DNA of 64,000 bases from Sphingomonas sp. (GCF_029239295.1 NZ_JAQZBC010000004.1:143584-207583); one strand, 5' to 3'; positions 10,242-19,440 are shown, counted from the first letter of the stretch. The notes: generated by a model not told the origin, from the letters alone. Translations and numbers: made by a program.

Positions 10242-11261
10242 ATGACCATTCCGGCACCATATCTGCTGTACCTCGGCCATTCGGACGACGAGTTCGGCCT
10301 CAAGACCTCGCGCGGCCTGGCCACGTTCCGACGCGAGGATTGCGTCGGTGAGTGGCGGCACGACGATTGCCCCTTCAGCTTCGACCTGCCGCGGATGGAC
10401 GCGGCGGCCGGCGCGGCGGCGGGCGCGCGCACGCTGGTGCTGGGCATCGCCAATGCGGGCGGACGCTTCCCCGAATGGATGATGGCCGACGCACTGGCGG
10501 CGATCGCCGCGGGGATGAACCTGGCCTGCGGGCTGCACCAGCGGCTGAAGGATGAACCCCGGCTGGTGGAAGCGGCCAAGGCTGCCGGCGTGCAATTGTT
10601 CGACATTCGCGATCCGCGCCCGGACCTGCCGGTCGGCAACGGCAAGAAGCGCGCGGGCAAGCGGCTGCTGACGGTCGGCACCGATTGTTCGGTGGGCAAG
10701 ATGTACACGACGCTGTGCCTGCGCGATGCGCTGCGCAGCCGGGGCGTCACGGCAGATTTCCGCGCGACGGGCCAGACCGGCATCCTGATTGCCGGCGACG
10801 GCGTGCCGCTGGACGCGGTGGTGGCGGATTTCATCGCCGGCGCGATCGAGGACCTGTCGCCCGCGCGTGAGGACGATGGCTGGGATCTGATCGAAGGGCA
10901 GGGATCGCTGTTCCACCCCGCCTTTGCCGGCGTGTCGACCGGGCTGCTGCATGGCGCCCAGCCGCATGCCCTGGTCATGTGCCATGACCCGACGCGTCCG
11001 CACATGCGCGGCCTGCCGCATTACCCGCTGGTCGATCTGGCCGAGTGCATCGACGCGAACCTGCGCGTTGCGCGGCTGACCAGCCCCAGCGTGCAATTCG
11101 TCGGCATCGCGCTGAATACCGCGAAGCTGGGCGAGGCCGAGGCCCGCGACCTGCTGGCCGCGACGAGCGACGCGCATGGCCTGCCGTGCACCGACCCGTT
11201 CCGCTTCGGCGCCGACCCCATCATCGACCATCTGCTGGCGACCCATGCGCCGAACGCTTGA
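10242..11261 (+). CDS. dgcN: DUF1611 family protein DgcN (D-glutamate N-acetylation)
   Basis: This is a 339-residue DUF1611 protein with a P-loop-like GTDCSVGKMYTTL in the middle and a preceding Rossmann-like half (LVLGIANAGGRFPEWM). Members paired with a dipeptide-epimerase relative have been described as DgcN. It N-acetylates D-glutamate so that the partner DgcA can turn N-acetyl-D-Glu into the L form, which then enters normal metabolism. The immediate dgcA neighbour, overlapping by 17 bases, supports this assignment. The ATG at 10242 is used; an in-frame extension to 10203 lacks family character. It lies 70 bases after the amidohydrolase gene and is probably in the same operon. Confidence 0.82.
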   Translation: MTIPAPYLLYLGHSDDEFGLKTSRGLATFRREDCVGEWRHDDCPFSFDLPRMDAAAGAAAGARTLVLGIANAGGRFPEWMMADALAAIAAGMNLACGLHQRLKDEPRLVEAAKAAGVQLFDIRDPRPDLPVGNGKKRAGKRLLTVGTDCSVGKMYTTLCLRDALRSRGVTADFRATGQTGILIAGDGVPLDAVVADFIAGAIEDLSPAREDDGWDLIEGQGSLFHPAFAGVSTGLLHGAQPHALVMCHDPTRPHMRGLPHYPLVDLAECIDANLRVARLTSPSVQFVGIALNTAKLGEAEARDLLAATSDAHGLPCTDPFRFGADPIIDHLLATHAPNA

Positions 11262-12237
11262 CGCCCGCCACGACGGCTTCCCGCTGAGCACCCCGTTCCG
11301 CATCTCGCGCGGGGTAAAGACAGTCGCCGATGTGGTGACCGTCACGATCGCGCAGGGCGAGCATGTCGGGCGGGGCGAGGGCGTTCCCTATCCGCGTTAT
11401 GGAGAGACGGTGGACGGCTCGCTGGTCGCGATCGCCGGGATGCGCGCGCTGGTCGAGGCAGGCGCCTCACGCGAGGAGCTCGCCGCCGCGATGCCGGCTG
11501 GCGCGGCGCGCAGCGCGATTGATTGCGCGCTCTGGGATCTCGAGGCGAAGCTGGCAGGCACAAGCGTTGCCGCGCTGGCCGGGTGCGGGGCACCGGAGCC
11601 GCTTGCCTCCGCGATCACGATCGGCATCGATACGCCCGAGGCGATGGCCGCCGTCGCGCGCCGCCACACCGCCGTTCCGTTGTTGAAGCTGAAGGTCAAC
11701 CGCGAAGAGGCGGAAGCCCAACTGGCGGCGGTGCGCGCCGCTGCGCCTGCGCCGCGGCTCATCGTCGATCCGAACGAAAGCTGGCGCGTGGAGGATGTGG
11801 CACGCTGGCAGGACATGCTGCTGTCGTACCGGGTCGACCTGCTGGAACAGCCGGTACCGGCCGATGACGATGCCGGGCTGGACGGGCTGGGCAGCCAGAT
11901 CCCGATCTGCGCCGACGAGGCGCTGCACACGCGCGCCGACCTGCCGCGGCTGCGTGGCCGGTATGATTACGTCAACATCAAGCTCGACAAGACCGGTGGT
12001 CTGACCGAAGCCCTGGCGCTCGCTGATGCGGCGCTGGGGATGGGGTTTGGCTTGATGGTGGGGTGCATGGTTTCGTCGTCGCTGGGCATTGCGCCGGCGA
12101 TGCTGGTCGCGGAGCGCGCGTCGTTCGTCGATCTGGACGGGCCATTGTGGCTGGCCAATGACCGCGAGGGCGGGGTGCGCGACGAGGCCGGCTGGATGCA
12201 GCCGCCGGCGCCCGGTTTCTGGGGAACGCCCGCGTGA
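11245..12237 (+). CDS. dgcA: Enolase-superfamily epimerase DgcA (N-acetyl-D-Glu racemase / dipeptide epimerase)
   Basis: This is a 330-residue member of the enolase superfamily, closest in layout to L-Ala-D/L-Glu epimerase. The catalytic set is complete: the KxK pair Lys148/Lys150 in LLKLK, metal ligands Asp175 (IVDPNE), Glu201 (LLEQP) and Asp224 (CADEA), and the second acid/base Lys246 in NIKLDKTGG. Two activities fit: racemising N-acetyl-D-glutamate with DgcN, or epimerising the L-Ala-D-Glu dipeptide of murein stem peptides. The dgcN overlap favours the first, and the muropeptide genes nearby leave the second open. The start codon lies 17 bases inside dgcN, and the stop overlaps the GTG of the symporter gene by 4 bases (GTGA). 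Confidence 0.85.
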   Translation: MRRTLDARHDGFPLSTPFRISRGVKTVADVVTVTIAQGEHVGRGEGVPYPRYGETVDGSLVAIAGMRALVEAGASREELAAAMPAGAARSAIDCALWDLEAKLAGTSVAALAGCGAPEPLASAITIGIDTPEAMAAVARRHTAVPLLKLKVNREEAEAQLAAVRAAAPAPRLIVDPNESWRVEDVARWQDMLLSYRVDLLEQPVPADDDAGLDGLGSQIPICADEALHTRADLPRLRGRYDYVNIKLDKTGGLTEALALADAALGMGFGLMVGCMVSSSLGIAPAMLVAERASFVDLDGPLWLANDREGGVRDEAGWMQPPAPGFWGTPA

Positions 12238-13484
12238 CCATCCTGCGTGGATGGTTCGCGATAACTTTATGGAAGCGGGTGGTCGCCGGGCTGGTGCTCG
12301 GGGTGCTGCTCGGCTCGCTCTGGCCCGATGCGGCGCCGGCGGTGAAGATCGTCGGCGACCTGTTCGTGCGGCTGATCAAGATGCTGGTCGTGCCGGTCGT
12401 GCTGATCACGATCGCCGCCGGGATCGCCGGCTTGGGCGATCCGCGCCGGCTGGGGCCGATCGGCGGGCGCACGATCGGGCTGTTCGCGGCGACGACGCTG
12501 ATCGCGGTATCGCTGGGCATGGCGGTGGGCCTGCTGGTGCGGCCGGGCGAGGGGATCGTGCTGGCAGGGGTCGCGCCGCACGTGCTGGGGACAGCGGTTT
12601 CCCCGAGCGACCAGTTGCTGTCGATCGTACCGGCCAACATCATCGAGGCGCTGGCCAGGGGCGACATGCTGGCGATCATCTTCACGGCGATCCTGCTCGG
12701 CATCGGCAGCGTGCTGGCCGGCAATGCGGGCAAGCCGGTCGTGGCGCTGCTGCAGGGCCTTGCCGCCGTGCTGATGCACATCGTGCGGATCGTGATGGAA
12801 GTGACGCCCTTTGGTGTCTTTGCCCTGATCGCCAACGCCGTCGCGGCGAACGGCGCGGCGGTATTCGTCAATGTCGGATGGCTGGCGCTGTGCGTGATCG
12901 TCGCCTCTTTGGCGCAGATGCTGGTGGTGCACGCCGGCCTGATCGCGCTGGTCGCGCGGCTGCCGGTGATCCGCTTTTTCCGGGGCATCGTGGATGCACT
13001 GGCGATCGCCTTCTCCACCGCATCCTCCTCTGCGACATTGCCGGTCGCGCTGCGCGTGGCGCATGACAATCTGGGCGTGGCAAAGCCCGTTGCGTCCACC
13101 GTGCTGCCGCTGGGCGCGGCGATCGGCAAGGACGGGACGGCGATGTACGTCGGCCTGCTGGGACAGTTCGCGCTTCAGGCGCTGGGCATCATCCCCGATG
13201 CGCAGATGCTGGTGGTGATGCTGGCGACCGGCGCGCTGGCGGCATTCGGCACCGCGCCGGTGCCGTCGGCATCGCTTTTCATGCTGGCCGCGATGCTATC
13301 CGCCGTGGGCGTGTCGCCGGAGCAGACCGCGCTGGTAGTGGGGCTGGTGCTGCCGTTCGACCGCTTGCTCGACATGACGCGCACCGTGCCGTCCGCTTCT
13401 GCCAATCTCACCGTGGCGACGCTGGTCGCCAAGGCCGAGGGCGCGCTGGACGAGGCGCGGTATCGCGGGCGGGTGGTAGAGTGA
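12234..13484 (+). CDS. Dicarboxylate/amino acid:cation symporter (DAACS family)
   Basis: This is a 416-residue inner-membrane carrier of the GltP/DctA (DAACS) family, which import glutamate, aspartate or C4-dicarboxylates with protons or sodium. The family signatures are visible: the serine-rich hairpin FSTASSSATLPV, GAAIGKDGTAMY in place of the usual GATxNMDGTA, and RLLDMTRTVPSASANL near the end. About eight hydrophobic segments and two re-entrant loops are expected. It starts with GTG in a 4-base overlap with dgcA, so it is made together with the DgcN/DgcA pair. Import of glutamate, perhaps including D-glutamate, is the natural inference. The altered NMDGT motif may reflect a different substrate or ion. 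Confidence 0.88.
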   Translation: MTILRGWFAITLWKRVVAGLVLGVLLGSLWPDAAPAVKIVGDLFVRLIKMLVVPVVLITIAAGIAGLGDPRRLGPIGGRTIGLFAATTLIAVSLGMAVGLLVRPGEGIVLAGVAPHVLGTAVSPSDQLLSIVPANIIEALARGDMLAIIFTAILLGIGSVLAGNAGKPVVALLQGLAAVLMHIVRIVMEVTPFGVFALIANAVAANGAAVFVNVGWLALCVIVASLAQMLVVHAGLIALVARLPVIRFFRGIVDALAIAFSTASSSATLPVALRVAHDNLGVAKPVASTVLPLGAAIGKDGTAMYVGLLGQFALQALGIIPDAQMLVVMLATGALAAFGTAPVPSASLFMLAAMLSAVGVSPEQTALVVGLVLPFDRLLDMTRTVPSASANLTVATLVAKAEGALDEARYRGRVVE

Positions 13485-13509
13485 TGGCATCGGCGGTAGG
13501 ACCTTGCCG

Positions 13510-14394
13510 GTGAACCTGCGCCATATCGAAATATTCCACGCCGTGTACGTCAACGGCTCCGTTTCCGCCGCCGCCCGTGCACTCAACGTCTCCCAGCCGT
13601 CCGTCTCCAAGACGCTGCGGCATGCCGAGACGCTGCTTGGCTTCGACCTGTTCCAGCGTACCGGTGGCCGGCTGGTCCCGACGGAGGACGCGCGCAACCT
13701 GTTTGCCGATGTCGCCGAGATCCAGGAACGGGTCCGCGCGCTGCGCGAGGCGGGGCGCAACATGCGCAGCGGCGGCGGCGGACGGTTGCGCATATCGGCG
13801 TTGCCGAGCCTGGCGCTCGGCGTGTTGCCGATGGCGGTATCGCGTTTTCTGCAGAAGCATCCGAAGGTGCATTTCGACCTGCAGACGGTTCATCACGACG
13901 ACCTGCTGCGCAAGCTGTACGAGCGCGAAGCGGATATTGCGATCGCCAGCGAGCCGCCGCGCGGCGCGGCGCTGAACACGACGTGGCTGGGCGAGGGCGA
14001 ACTGGTCGTCCTGTATCGTGAAGCCGACATGCCGGACGCGCCAGCGCGGGTCGAGCTGTCCGATCTGGTGGACCGGCCGTTCATCTCGCTCGCGGGAAGT
14101 GGGCCGATCGGCACGCTGCTGACCGATGAGCTCGATCGCCTTGGGCTGGAGCTGAACGAGGTTGTCGCGGCCCGGACATTCTACATCGCCGCAGGGCTGG
14201 TACGCGCCGGCGTCGGCGTGACCGTGGTCGACAGCTTTACCGCCGAAGCATGGCTGTGCCCGGGGCTGGCGATGCGGCCGCTGCGTCCGTCGCTGACATT
14301 CGACCTCCACGCGATCCATCTGCTCGACCGGCCACCATCGGCGCTGGCGAGCGAGTTCCTGGCGGTGCTGAAAGAGGAGATTGACGCCGAATGA
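13510..14394 (+). CDS. LysR-type transcriptional regulator
   Basis: This is a 294-residue LysR regulator. Residues 1-60 are the winged helix-turn-helix (LRHIEIFHAVYVNGSVSAAA, then NVSQPSVSKTLRHAE); the rest is the two-lobed effector-binding domain. The GTG at 13510 is preferred over a TTG at 13504 because GTAGGA at 13496-13501 is at a proper distance only from the GTG. The gene lies 25 bases after the symporter and overlaps the next gene by 4 bases (ATGA). It is in line with the D-amino-acid genes and is the obvious candidate to control them, with an amino acid or muropeptide as effector. That role is inferred. Confidence 0.88.
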   Translation: MNLRHIEIFHAVYVNGSVSAAARALNVSQPSVSKTLRHAETLLGFDLFQRTGGRLVPTEDARNLFADVAEIQERVRALREAGRNMRSGGGGRLRISALPSLALGVLPMAVSRFLQKHPKVHFDLQTVHHDDLLRKLYEREADIAIASEPPRGAALNTTWLGEGELVVLYREADMPDAPARVELSDLVDRPFISLAGSGPIGTLLTDELDRLGLELNEVVAARTFYIAAGLVRAGVGVTVVDSFTAEAWLCPGLAMRPLRPSLTFDLHAIHLLDRPPSALASEFLAVLKEEIDAE

Positions 14395-15821
14395 TGCTGG
14401 TCCTGCTGCCCCTGCTGGCGATCGCCCAAAGTGCCGCGGCCGCTCCGCCTGCGACGGAGGCGCCGGTTGCCAGCGCCATTGCGCAAGCGGCACAAGGCAC
14501 CCGATTGGGGTTGCTGGTGGTGGACGAGGACGGGCGCGAAATCGTCGCGGTGCGCCCCGATGAGCGGTTCGTGCCGGCATCCAATACCAAGCTGTACACG
14601 ACCGCTGCGGCCTTCGCGCTGCTCGACACGAACGGGACAGACGAAGCGGCGGGCGCCAGTGTTCGCCTGGAGGATGGCGACGTGATCCTGGCGGGCGGGG
14701 GCGACGCGCGACTGTCCAGCGCGGCGGATTGCACACGCAACTGCCTGAAGGATCTTGCCGCCGCCGTGGCACGCCAGACCCGGCAGGTCCGCAACGTCAT
14801 TGGTGACGATACTGCCTTCCCTGACGAACGCTGGCCGGCGGGGATGAGCTGGAACAACATGGTGGGGAAATATGGCACCGCCATTTCCGCGCTGACGATC
14901 GACGACAATGAAGTGGCGCTGTCAGTCGCGCCGGGCGCGGTCGGCGCGTCGGCAGTGGTGGCCGGCGACGGGTATTTCACGATCGACAATCGGGTGATCA
15001 CGGTACCGGCGGGCGGAAAGCGCGCGATCAGCGCCACCCGTGAGCCCGGCACCGATCTGTTGCGGCTGACCGGGACCATCCCGGCCGGCATCGCGCCGTA
15101 CGAGATGCGGGTCGGCCTAGACGATCCCGCGCATCGTGCGGCGTGGCTGCTGTCGGGCCTGCTGCGTGAGCAGGGTGTCAAGGTGACGGGGACGGTGGCC
15201 GCGCGTCACCGGCCGCTGATGCCGGGTGATGATCCCGAGGTACGCGGCACGGCGCCGGCGGCGCGTGCGCCCCAGCCACAGGTGCTGGCGCGGCTGGCAC
15301 CGGGGCCGCTGAGCGAAGATCTGATCCACACCAACAAGGTGAGCCAGAATCTCCACACCGAGTTGCTGCTGCGCCGGGTTGGCGCGGTGGACGGCAGCGG
15401 ATCGGTCGCGGACGGGCAGCGGGCGGTGAGGCGCGTACTCGATCAAGCGGGCCTCTCGCCGTGGCAATATGACTTTGCCGATGGCTCGGGCATGTCGAAC
15501 TACAACCGCGTGACGCCGCGCGGGACGGTGGCCCTGCTTCGCTGGGGCGCCACCCAGACATGGGGACCGGCATGGCGCGAAACGTTCCCGGTGGCGGGTG
15601 TCGACGGGACCTTGTCCAACCGCTTCAAGGGCACGCGGCTAGCCGGGCGGTTGTATGCCAAGACGGGGACGCTGAACGCCTCCAACGCGCTGGCCGGTTA
15701 CATGACCACCGCGAGCGGGCGCACGTTCACCTTTGCCGCTTATGCCAACGACATGCCGGGCGACGTCAGCGCGACGGCGGCGATCGACGCTGCGCTGGTG
15801 GCGGTGGCGGAGGCGAACTGA
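14391..15821 (+). CDS. dacB: D-alanyl-D-alanine carboxypeptidase/endopeptidase (PBP4 family)
   Basis: This is a 476-residue class C penicillin-binding protein that removes terminal D-alanine and cuts peptide cross-links in the periplasm. All three active-site motifs are present: SxxK as Ser64-Asn-Thr-Lys67 in PASNTKLYT, SxN in GSGMSNYN, and KTG in YAKTGTLNASN. A signal peptide covers about the first 18 residues. The large insert between SxxK and SxN typical of PBP4 is present. Start and stop of the LysR gene overlap by 4 bases, so the two are coupled. In this locus it could supply D-alanine or release muropeptides that AmpG and MurQ then handle. Confidence 0.92.
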   Translation: MMLVLLPLLAIAQSAAAAPPATEAPVASAIAQAAQGTRLGLLVVDEDGREIVAVRPDERFVPASNTKLYTTAAAFALLDTNGTDEAAGASVRLEDGDVILAGGGDARLSSAADCTRNCLKDLAAAVARQTRQVRNVIGDDTAFPDERWPAGMSWNNMVGKYGTAISALTIDDNEVALSVAPGAVGASAVVAGDGYFTIDNRVITVPAGGKRAISATREPGTDLLRLTGTIPAGIAPYEMRVGLDDPAHRAAWLLSGLLREQGVKVTGTVAARHRPLMPGDDPEVRGTAPAARAPQPQVLARLAPGPLSEDLIHTNKVSQNLHTELLLRRVGAVDGSGSVADGQRAVRRVLDQAGLSPWQYDFADGSGMSNYNRVTPRGTVALLRWGATQTWGPAWRETFPVAGVDGTLSNRFKGTRLAGRLYAKTGTLNASNALAGYMTTASGRTFTFAAYANDMPGDVSATAAIDAALVAVAEAN

Positions 15822-15843
15822 TCGGGAAGAATCAGGCGGGCGG

Positions 15844-16869
15844 TTAGGCTGACTGCGCGGCGTCGAAGGCGTCGATCAGCGCCTCGCCCGTTTCCGGACG
15901 CAGCGTGAAGATGCCGCTGTCGAAGTGACGCGTCGGATGAACGCGATTGGTGAGCAGCGTCCAAGCCAGTCCGCGATCGAAGTCCACCCACAGGCCAGTG
16001 CCGGTGAAGCCGGTATGCCCGATGGTGCCCGGCGAACATGATTGCCCGCCGGACCAGCCGGGGAAGCGAATTTCCCAGCCGGCCGTGCGGTGCCCCTCCA
16101 CCGGGGTCTTCGTGGCGTCGAGCATCGCCGGGCTGGCCCCGGTGCCGTCGAGCAGCCCCTGTGCGAAATCGAGCACACCATCGACCGTGCCGAAGAGGCC
16201 GGCGTGGCCGATCTTCCCGCCCATGGCCGAGCAGTTTTCGTCGTGCACCTCGCCAACGAGAACGCGTCCGCGCCACTGGCAATATTCGGTCGCGACCGCA
16301 GGGCCGGGAGGCGGCCCCCAGCAGAGGCCGTTGCCGAGCGGCAGCGCGTCGATCCCCCCGCCGGTCAGTCGCTCGAGCGCAATGCCTAGCAGGATGAAGT
16401 TGATGTCGGAATAGACCGGCGGGCCGTGACGCCACTCGCGCTGCAGAACGAAGGCGCGCAGCCGCGCGGGGTTGTCGCCATAGGTGTAGATCGGCTCGAC
16501 CGCGGGCAGGAAGGTGCGGTGGACGAGGCAATCGCGAAAGGTGAGGCGCCGTTCGGGCGCGTTGGCGACGTCATATTGCCGCAGGTCGGGGATCGCATCG
16601 GTGAGCGGGCGATCAAGGTCGATCCGCCCCTCGTCGGCGAGGCGCAGGACAAAGGTGGTGGTGGCGATGACCTTTGTCAGTGAGGCGAGATCAAACCAGT
16701 GCTCGCGGGTCAGCGCGTGGTCGACCGGTATCTTTTGTGCAGCGCCAGTCAGGCGGACCGCACGATCACCGCGCGCCGTGACGATGCCGAGCGTCGCGCC
16801 GGGGATGCGGCCGGATGCTATCGCCTGAGCAGCGGGCCCAAAAGCCTGGTCAATCACGGTATCGCTCAT
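15844..16869 (-). CDS. Serine hydrolase, class C beta-lactamase-like
   Basis: This is a 341-residue serine hydrolase of the AmpC/PBP-like fold. Motif 1 is Ser63-Leu-Thr-Lys66 in DLASLTKVIATTT, motif 2 is YSD in PPVYSDINF, and motif 3 is HTG in IGHTGFTGTG. No signal peptide is visible, so unlike PBPs it probably works in the cytoplasm. Its gene overlaps the AmpG permease gene by 4 bases (ATGA). A cytoplasmic peptidase or esterase acting on imported muropeptides, such as an LD- or DD-peptidase-type activity, would make sense. The substrate is inferred only from position. Its convergent neighbour dacB ends 22 bases away. Confidence 0.82.
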   Translation of the reverse strand: MSDTVIDQAFGPAAQAIASGRIPGATLGIVTARGDRAVRLTGAAQKIPVDHALTREHWFDLASLTKVIATTTFVLRLADEGRIDLDRPLTDAIPDLRQYDVANAPERRLTFRDCLVHRTFLPAVEPIYTYGDNPARLRAFVLQREWRHGPPVYSDINFILLGIALERLTGGGIDALPLGNGLCWGPPPGPAVATEYCQWRGRVLVGEVHDENCSAMGGKIGHAGLFGTVDGVLDFAQGLLDGTGASPAMLDATKTPVEGHRTAGWEIRFPGWSGGQSCSPGTIGHTGFTGTGLWVDFDRGLAWTLLTNRVHPTRHFDSGIFTLRPETGEALIDAFDAAQSA

Positions 16870-18374
16870 GCGTCGTCATCCGGGCGAGAATGAATCCGGG
16901 CCAGCGCTGGAAGGAACACGATGGTGACCACGCTGAGCGCGCCGGAGAGGAGAAAGAAATTGTCGTAGCCGATCGCGCCGACGATCGTCCCTCCCGCGCC
17001 GGCCAGCAGCCGCGGCAACATGAAGGCGAAGCCGGTGAGGAAGGCATATTGCGCGCCGGCGAAGCGTGGATTGACCAGCAGCGACAGGTACACGACGAAC
17101 ACGGTGCCCGCGAAACCGTTGCCGAACTGATCAGCGCCGGTCGCGATGTACAGCAGCGTTTCGTTGACCGGCTGCTGCGCGAGCCAGACAAAGGCAAAGT
17201 TGCCGATCCCGGCGAGCAGCGCACCGGCGGTCAATGCCCATGTCATGCTCCAGCGTGTCACCAGCCAGCCGGCGAGCCCCACGCCGACGATGCTGGAGAC
17301 GAGCGCCACCAGACTGTCGGCCCGGCCGATCTGCGACAGCGAATAGCCCAGATCCTTGATCATCGGCTTCGACAGGTTGAGCGCGAGGACGTCGCCCATG
17401 CGGTAGAGCGACACGAACGCCATCAGCACCAGCGCGCCGAAGCCGAACCGCCAAAAGAAGTTGACGAACGGCCCGAGCGCGACCGACCGCCGAAGCTTCG
17501 ATGTCGGCGGCGAACAACGGATGCGGGGCAAGGCGGCGGCCATGGCGAGGAACGGCAACATGCACAGGCCGAGCACCCAGGGCGTGACGTTGGAGCCGGC
17601 ATCGATTCCGGCCCCTTCCGCGGCGCGCAGGATCAGCCAGCCGATCGCCATCGTCGCGACGGTGGTCGCTGCCAGGATGATGACGCTGGCGAGGATGCCG
17701 GTGGTGAGCGAGGTGAACCGCTCCACGTCGCGATCATCCGCGCCGTTCATGGCGGCGAGGACCGGGAAGGGCAGGAACGCAGCCAACGCGATGGCGAGAT
17801 AGGCGAGCGTCCAGCCGCTCCAGTCGGCGAGCAGCAACGCGCCGCTGCCGGCCGCGACCATTGCGCTGCGATAGCCCCACAGGTTCGCCGCGACGATCGG
17901 GCCCTGTTCGTCCTGGGAGGGGAACAGCTCGATACGCCAGGCGTCGGCGGCGATCTCCAGCGTCGTTGTCCAGAACGCCAGCAGCACCGCGAACAATGCC
18001 GTGATCGCCAGACTGTCATCGCCGGCGGTGAGCGCCATCCCCAGCATCGAGACGAAGATGCCCAGCTGCGCCAGCATCAGCCAGCCGCGCCGCTTGCCAT
18101 AAAAGCGCGAGAAACCCGGGACGGCATAGCGATCCAACAGCGGCGCCCACACGAACTTCAGCGTGGGAAGAAGCTGAACCCAGGCGAAGAAGCCGATCAC
18201 CGCCAGTGCCACGCCATGCGCCTGCAAGCGGAGCGCGAGCACGGTGGAGAACATGTAGAAGGGCAGGCCAGCGGCAAAGCCAAGCAGCCCGTACAACGCC
18301 ATGCCGCGCCGGTTGACGGGCGCGCGGGGGATGCTGTCCTGGTCGGGCGCCGCAGCGGCGGCGATGTGCGTCAT
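16866..18374 (-). CDS. ampG: AmpG-type muropeptide permease (MFS)
   Basis: This is a 502-residue inner-membrane transporter of the major facilitator superfamily, matching AmpG, which brings GlcNAc-anhydro-MurNAc peptides from the periplasm into the cytoplasm. Typical segments are LLGFAAGLPFYMFSTVLALR and LPTLKFVWAPLLDRY near the N-terminus. Later come KRRGWLMLAQ, the DAWRIELF-type loop and KPMIKDLGYSLSQIG. About 12-14 hydrophobic helices are evident. It is coupled to the serine hydrolase by a 4-base overlap and diverges from the amino-sugar kinase. Together with murQ and the kinase it points to murein recycling or scavenging. Confidence 0.88.
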   Translation of the reverse strand: MTHIAAAAAPDQDSIPRAPVNRRGMALYGLLGFAAGLPFYMFSTVLALRLQAHGVALAVIGFFAWVQLLPTLKFVWAPLLDRYAVPGFSRFYGKRRGWLMLAQLGIFVSMLGMALTAGDDSLAITALFAVLLAFWTTTLEIAADAWRIELFPSQDEQGPIVAANLWGYRSAMVAAGSGALLLADWSGWTLAYLAIALAAFLPFPVLAAMNGADDRDVERFTSLTTGILASVIILAATTVATMAIGWLILRAAEGAGIDAGSNVTPWVLGLCMLPFLAMAAALPRIRCSPPTSKLRRSVALGPFVNFFWRFGFGALVLMAFVSLYRMGDVLALNLSKPMIKDLGYSLSQIGRADSLVALVSSIVGVGLAGWLVTRWSMTWALTAGALLAGIGNFAFVWLAQQPVNETLLYIATGADQFGNGFAGTVFVVYLSLLVNPRFAGAQYAFLTGFAFMLPRLLAGAGGTIVGAIGYDNFFLLSGALSVVTIVFLPALARIHSRPDDDA

Positions 18375-18480
18375 GGCCCGATCGTTCTACGCGGCGGCGC
18401 GCGCGTCAATCCCGCTATAGGCGCGATAGGCGATCCGCATCACTGGGGGTTATACCGGCGGGGTCAAAGGGAATGGGCCG

Positions 18481-19440
18481 ATGGCGGCCAGGACGGACAC
18501 ATTGCCCAGCATGGTGGAATGGTACCTTGGCATCGATGCGGGCGGCAGCCATTGCCGCGGCCGGCTGGTGGATGCCGCCGGAACGATCGTCGGCACCGGG
18601 CATAGCGGCCCTGCCAGCACACGCCTTGGCATGGAAGCAGTGCGATCGGCGATCGACGAAGTGATCGATCAGGCGGTGGGGAGCGCCGGCCTGACCCGCG
18701 AGGATCGCGGGCGCGTGGCGGCGGGGATCGGCATTGCCGGGATTTCGCGTCCGGGCAGCGCCGCGGCGCTGGAGGCGATGGAGCTTGGGCTCGCCAGCAC
18801 GGCGTGGGCGTCGGACGCAGTGATCGCCAATATCGGCGCGCATGACGGACAGGACGGCGCGACGTTGATCCTGGGCACGGGAAGCATCGCGCAATTGCGC
18901 ATCGATGGCGTGGATTGTTCGATCGGCGGCTACGGCTTTCCCATTTCGGACGAGGGAAGTGGTGCGGCGCTGGGTCTATCGGCGATGCGCCATGCGCTAC
19001 GCGCGCTGGACGGTCGGACCAAGCGGACGCCGCTGACCTGTGCGATCACCGCGCGGTTCGAGGAGATGATCCCGCGCGCCATCGCGTGGATGGATCGCGC
19101 AGGGCCGGCCGATTACGCGGCGCTGGCACCGATCGTGATCGACCATGCGGAGCAGGACGATGACATTGCGCGTGCGATCGTGACGGAGGCCGCCGGGCAC
19201 GTCGAATGTTTCATCGACACGATCTTTGCGCGGGGCGCGCCGGCGTGCGCGATGCTGGGGGGGCTGGCGCCCCATCTTCGCCCGTGGCTGCGCGACCGGA
19301 CCGCAGCAAAGCTCAGCGAGCCAAAGGGGGATGCGCTGCATGGGGCGTTGCGGCTGGCCGGGTTTACCGGCGCCTTCGCTGTCGACGACGCGCCCGTCGA
19401 TGAAGGCCAGCGACCGTCAGTGAAGGAGCGTCGTGCGTGA
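18481..19440 (+). CDS. Amino-sugar kinase (BadF/BadG/BcrA/BcrD ATPase family; GlcNAc/MurNAc kinase)
   Basis: This is a 319-residue sugar kinase of the ASKHA fold. The phosphate-1 loop is WYLGIDAGGSHCRGRLVD and the phosphate-2 segment is ATLILGTGSIAQLRI, followed by the adenosine-binding GGLAPHL region. Bacterial relatives phosphorylate N-acetylglucosamine and, in some cases, N-acetylmuramic acid at O-6. The GTGA overlap with murQ strongly suggests it makes MurNAc-6-phosphate, the MurQ substrate, as MurK-type kinases do; it could also phosphorylate GlcNAc. The ATG at 18481 has AAGGGAA upstream; an internal ATG at 18511 is possible. AnmK-type anhydroMurNAc kinases are longer and differ, so this is not an obvious AnmK. 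Confidence 0.82.
   Translation: MAARTDTLPSMVEWYLGIDAGGSHCRGRLVDAAGTIVGTGHSGPASTRLGMEAVRSAIDEVIDQAVGSAGLTREDRGRVAAGIGIAGISRPGSAAALEAMELGLASTAWASDAVIANIGAHDGQDGATLILGTGSIAQLRIDGVDCSIGGYGFPISDEGSGAALGLSAMRHALRALDGRTKRTPLTCAITARFEEMIPRAIAWMDRAGPADYAALAPIVIDHAEQDDDIARAIVTEAAGHVECFIDTIFARGAPACAMLGGLAPHLRPWLRDRTAAKLSEPKGDALHGALRLAGFTGAFAVDDAPVDEGQRPSVKERRA

Noticed and set aside
16815..18605. 596-codon open frame on the plus strand
   Set aside because: It is antisense to ampG, and its product is a His/Arg/Gln-rich string typical of the reverse frame of GC-rich DNA; no domain is seen.
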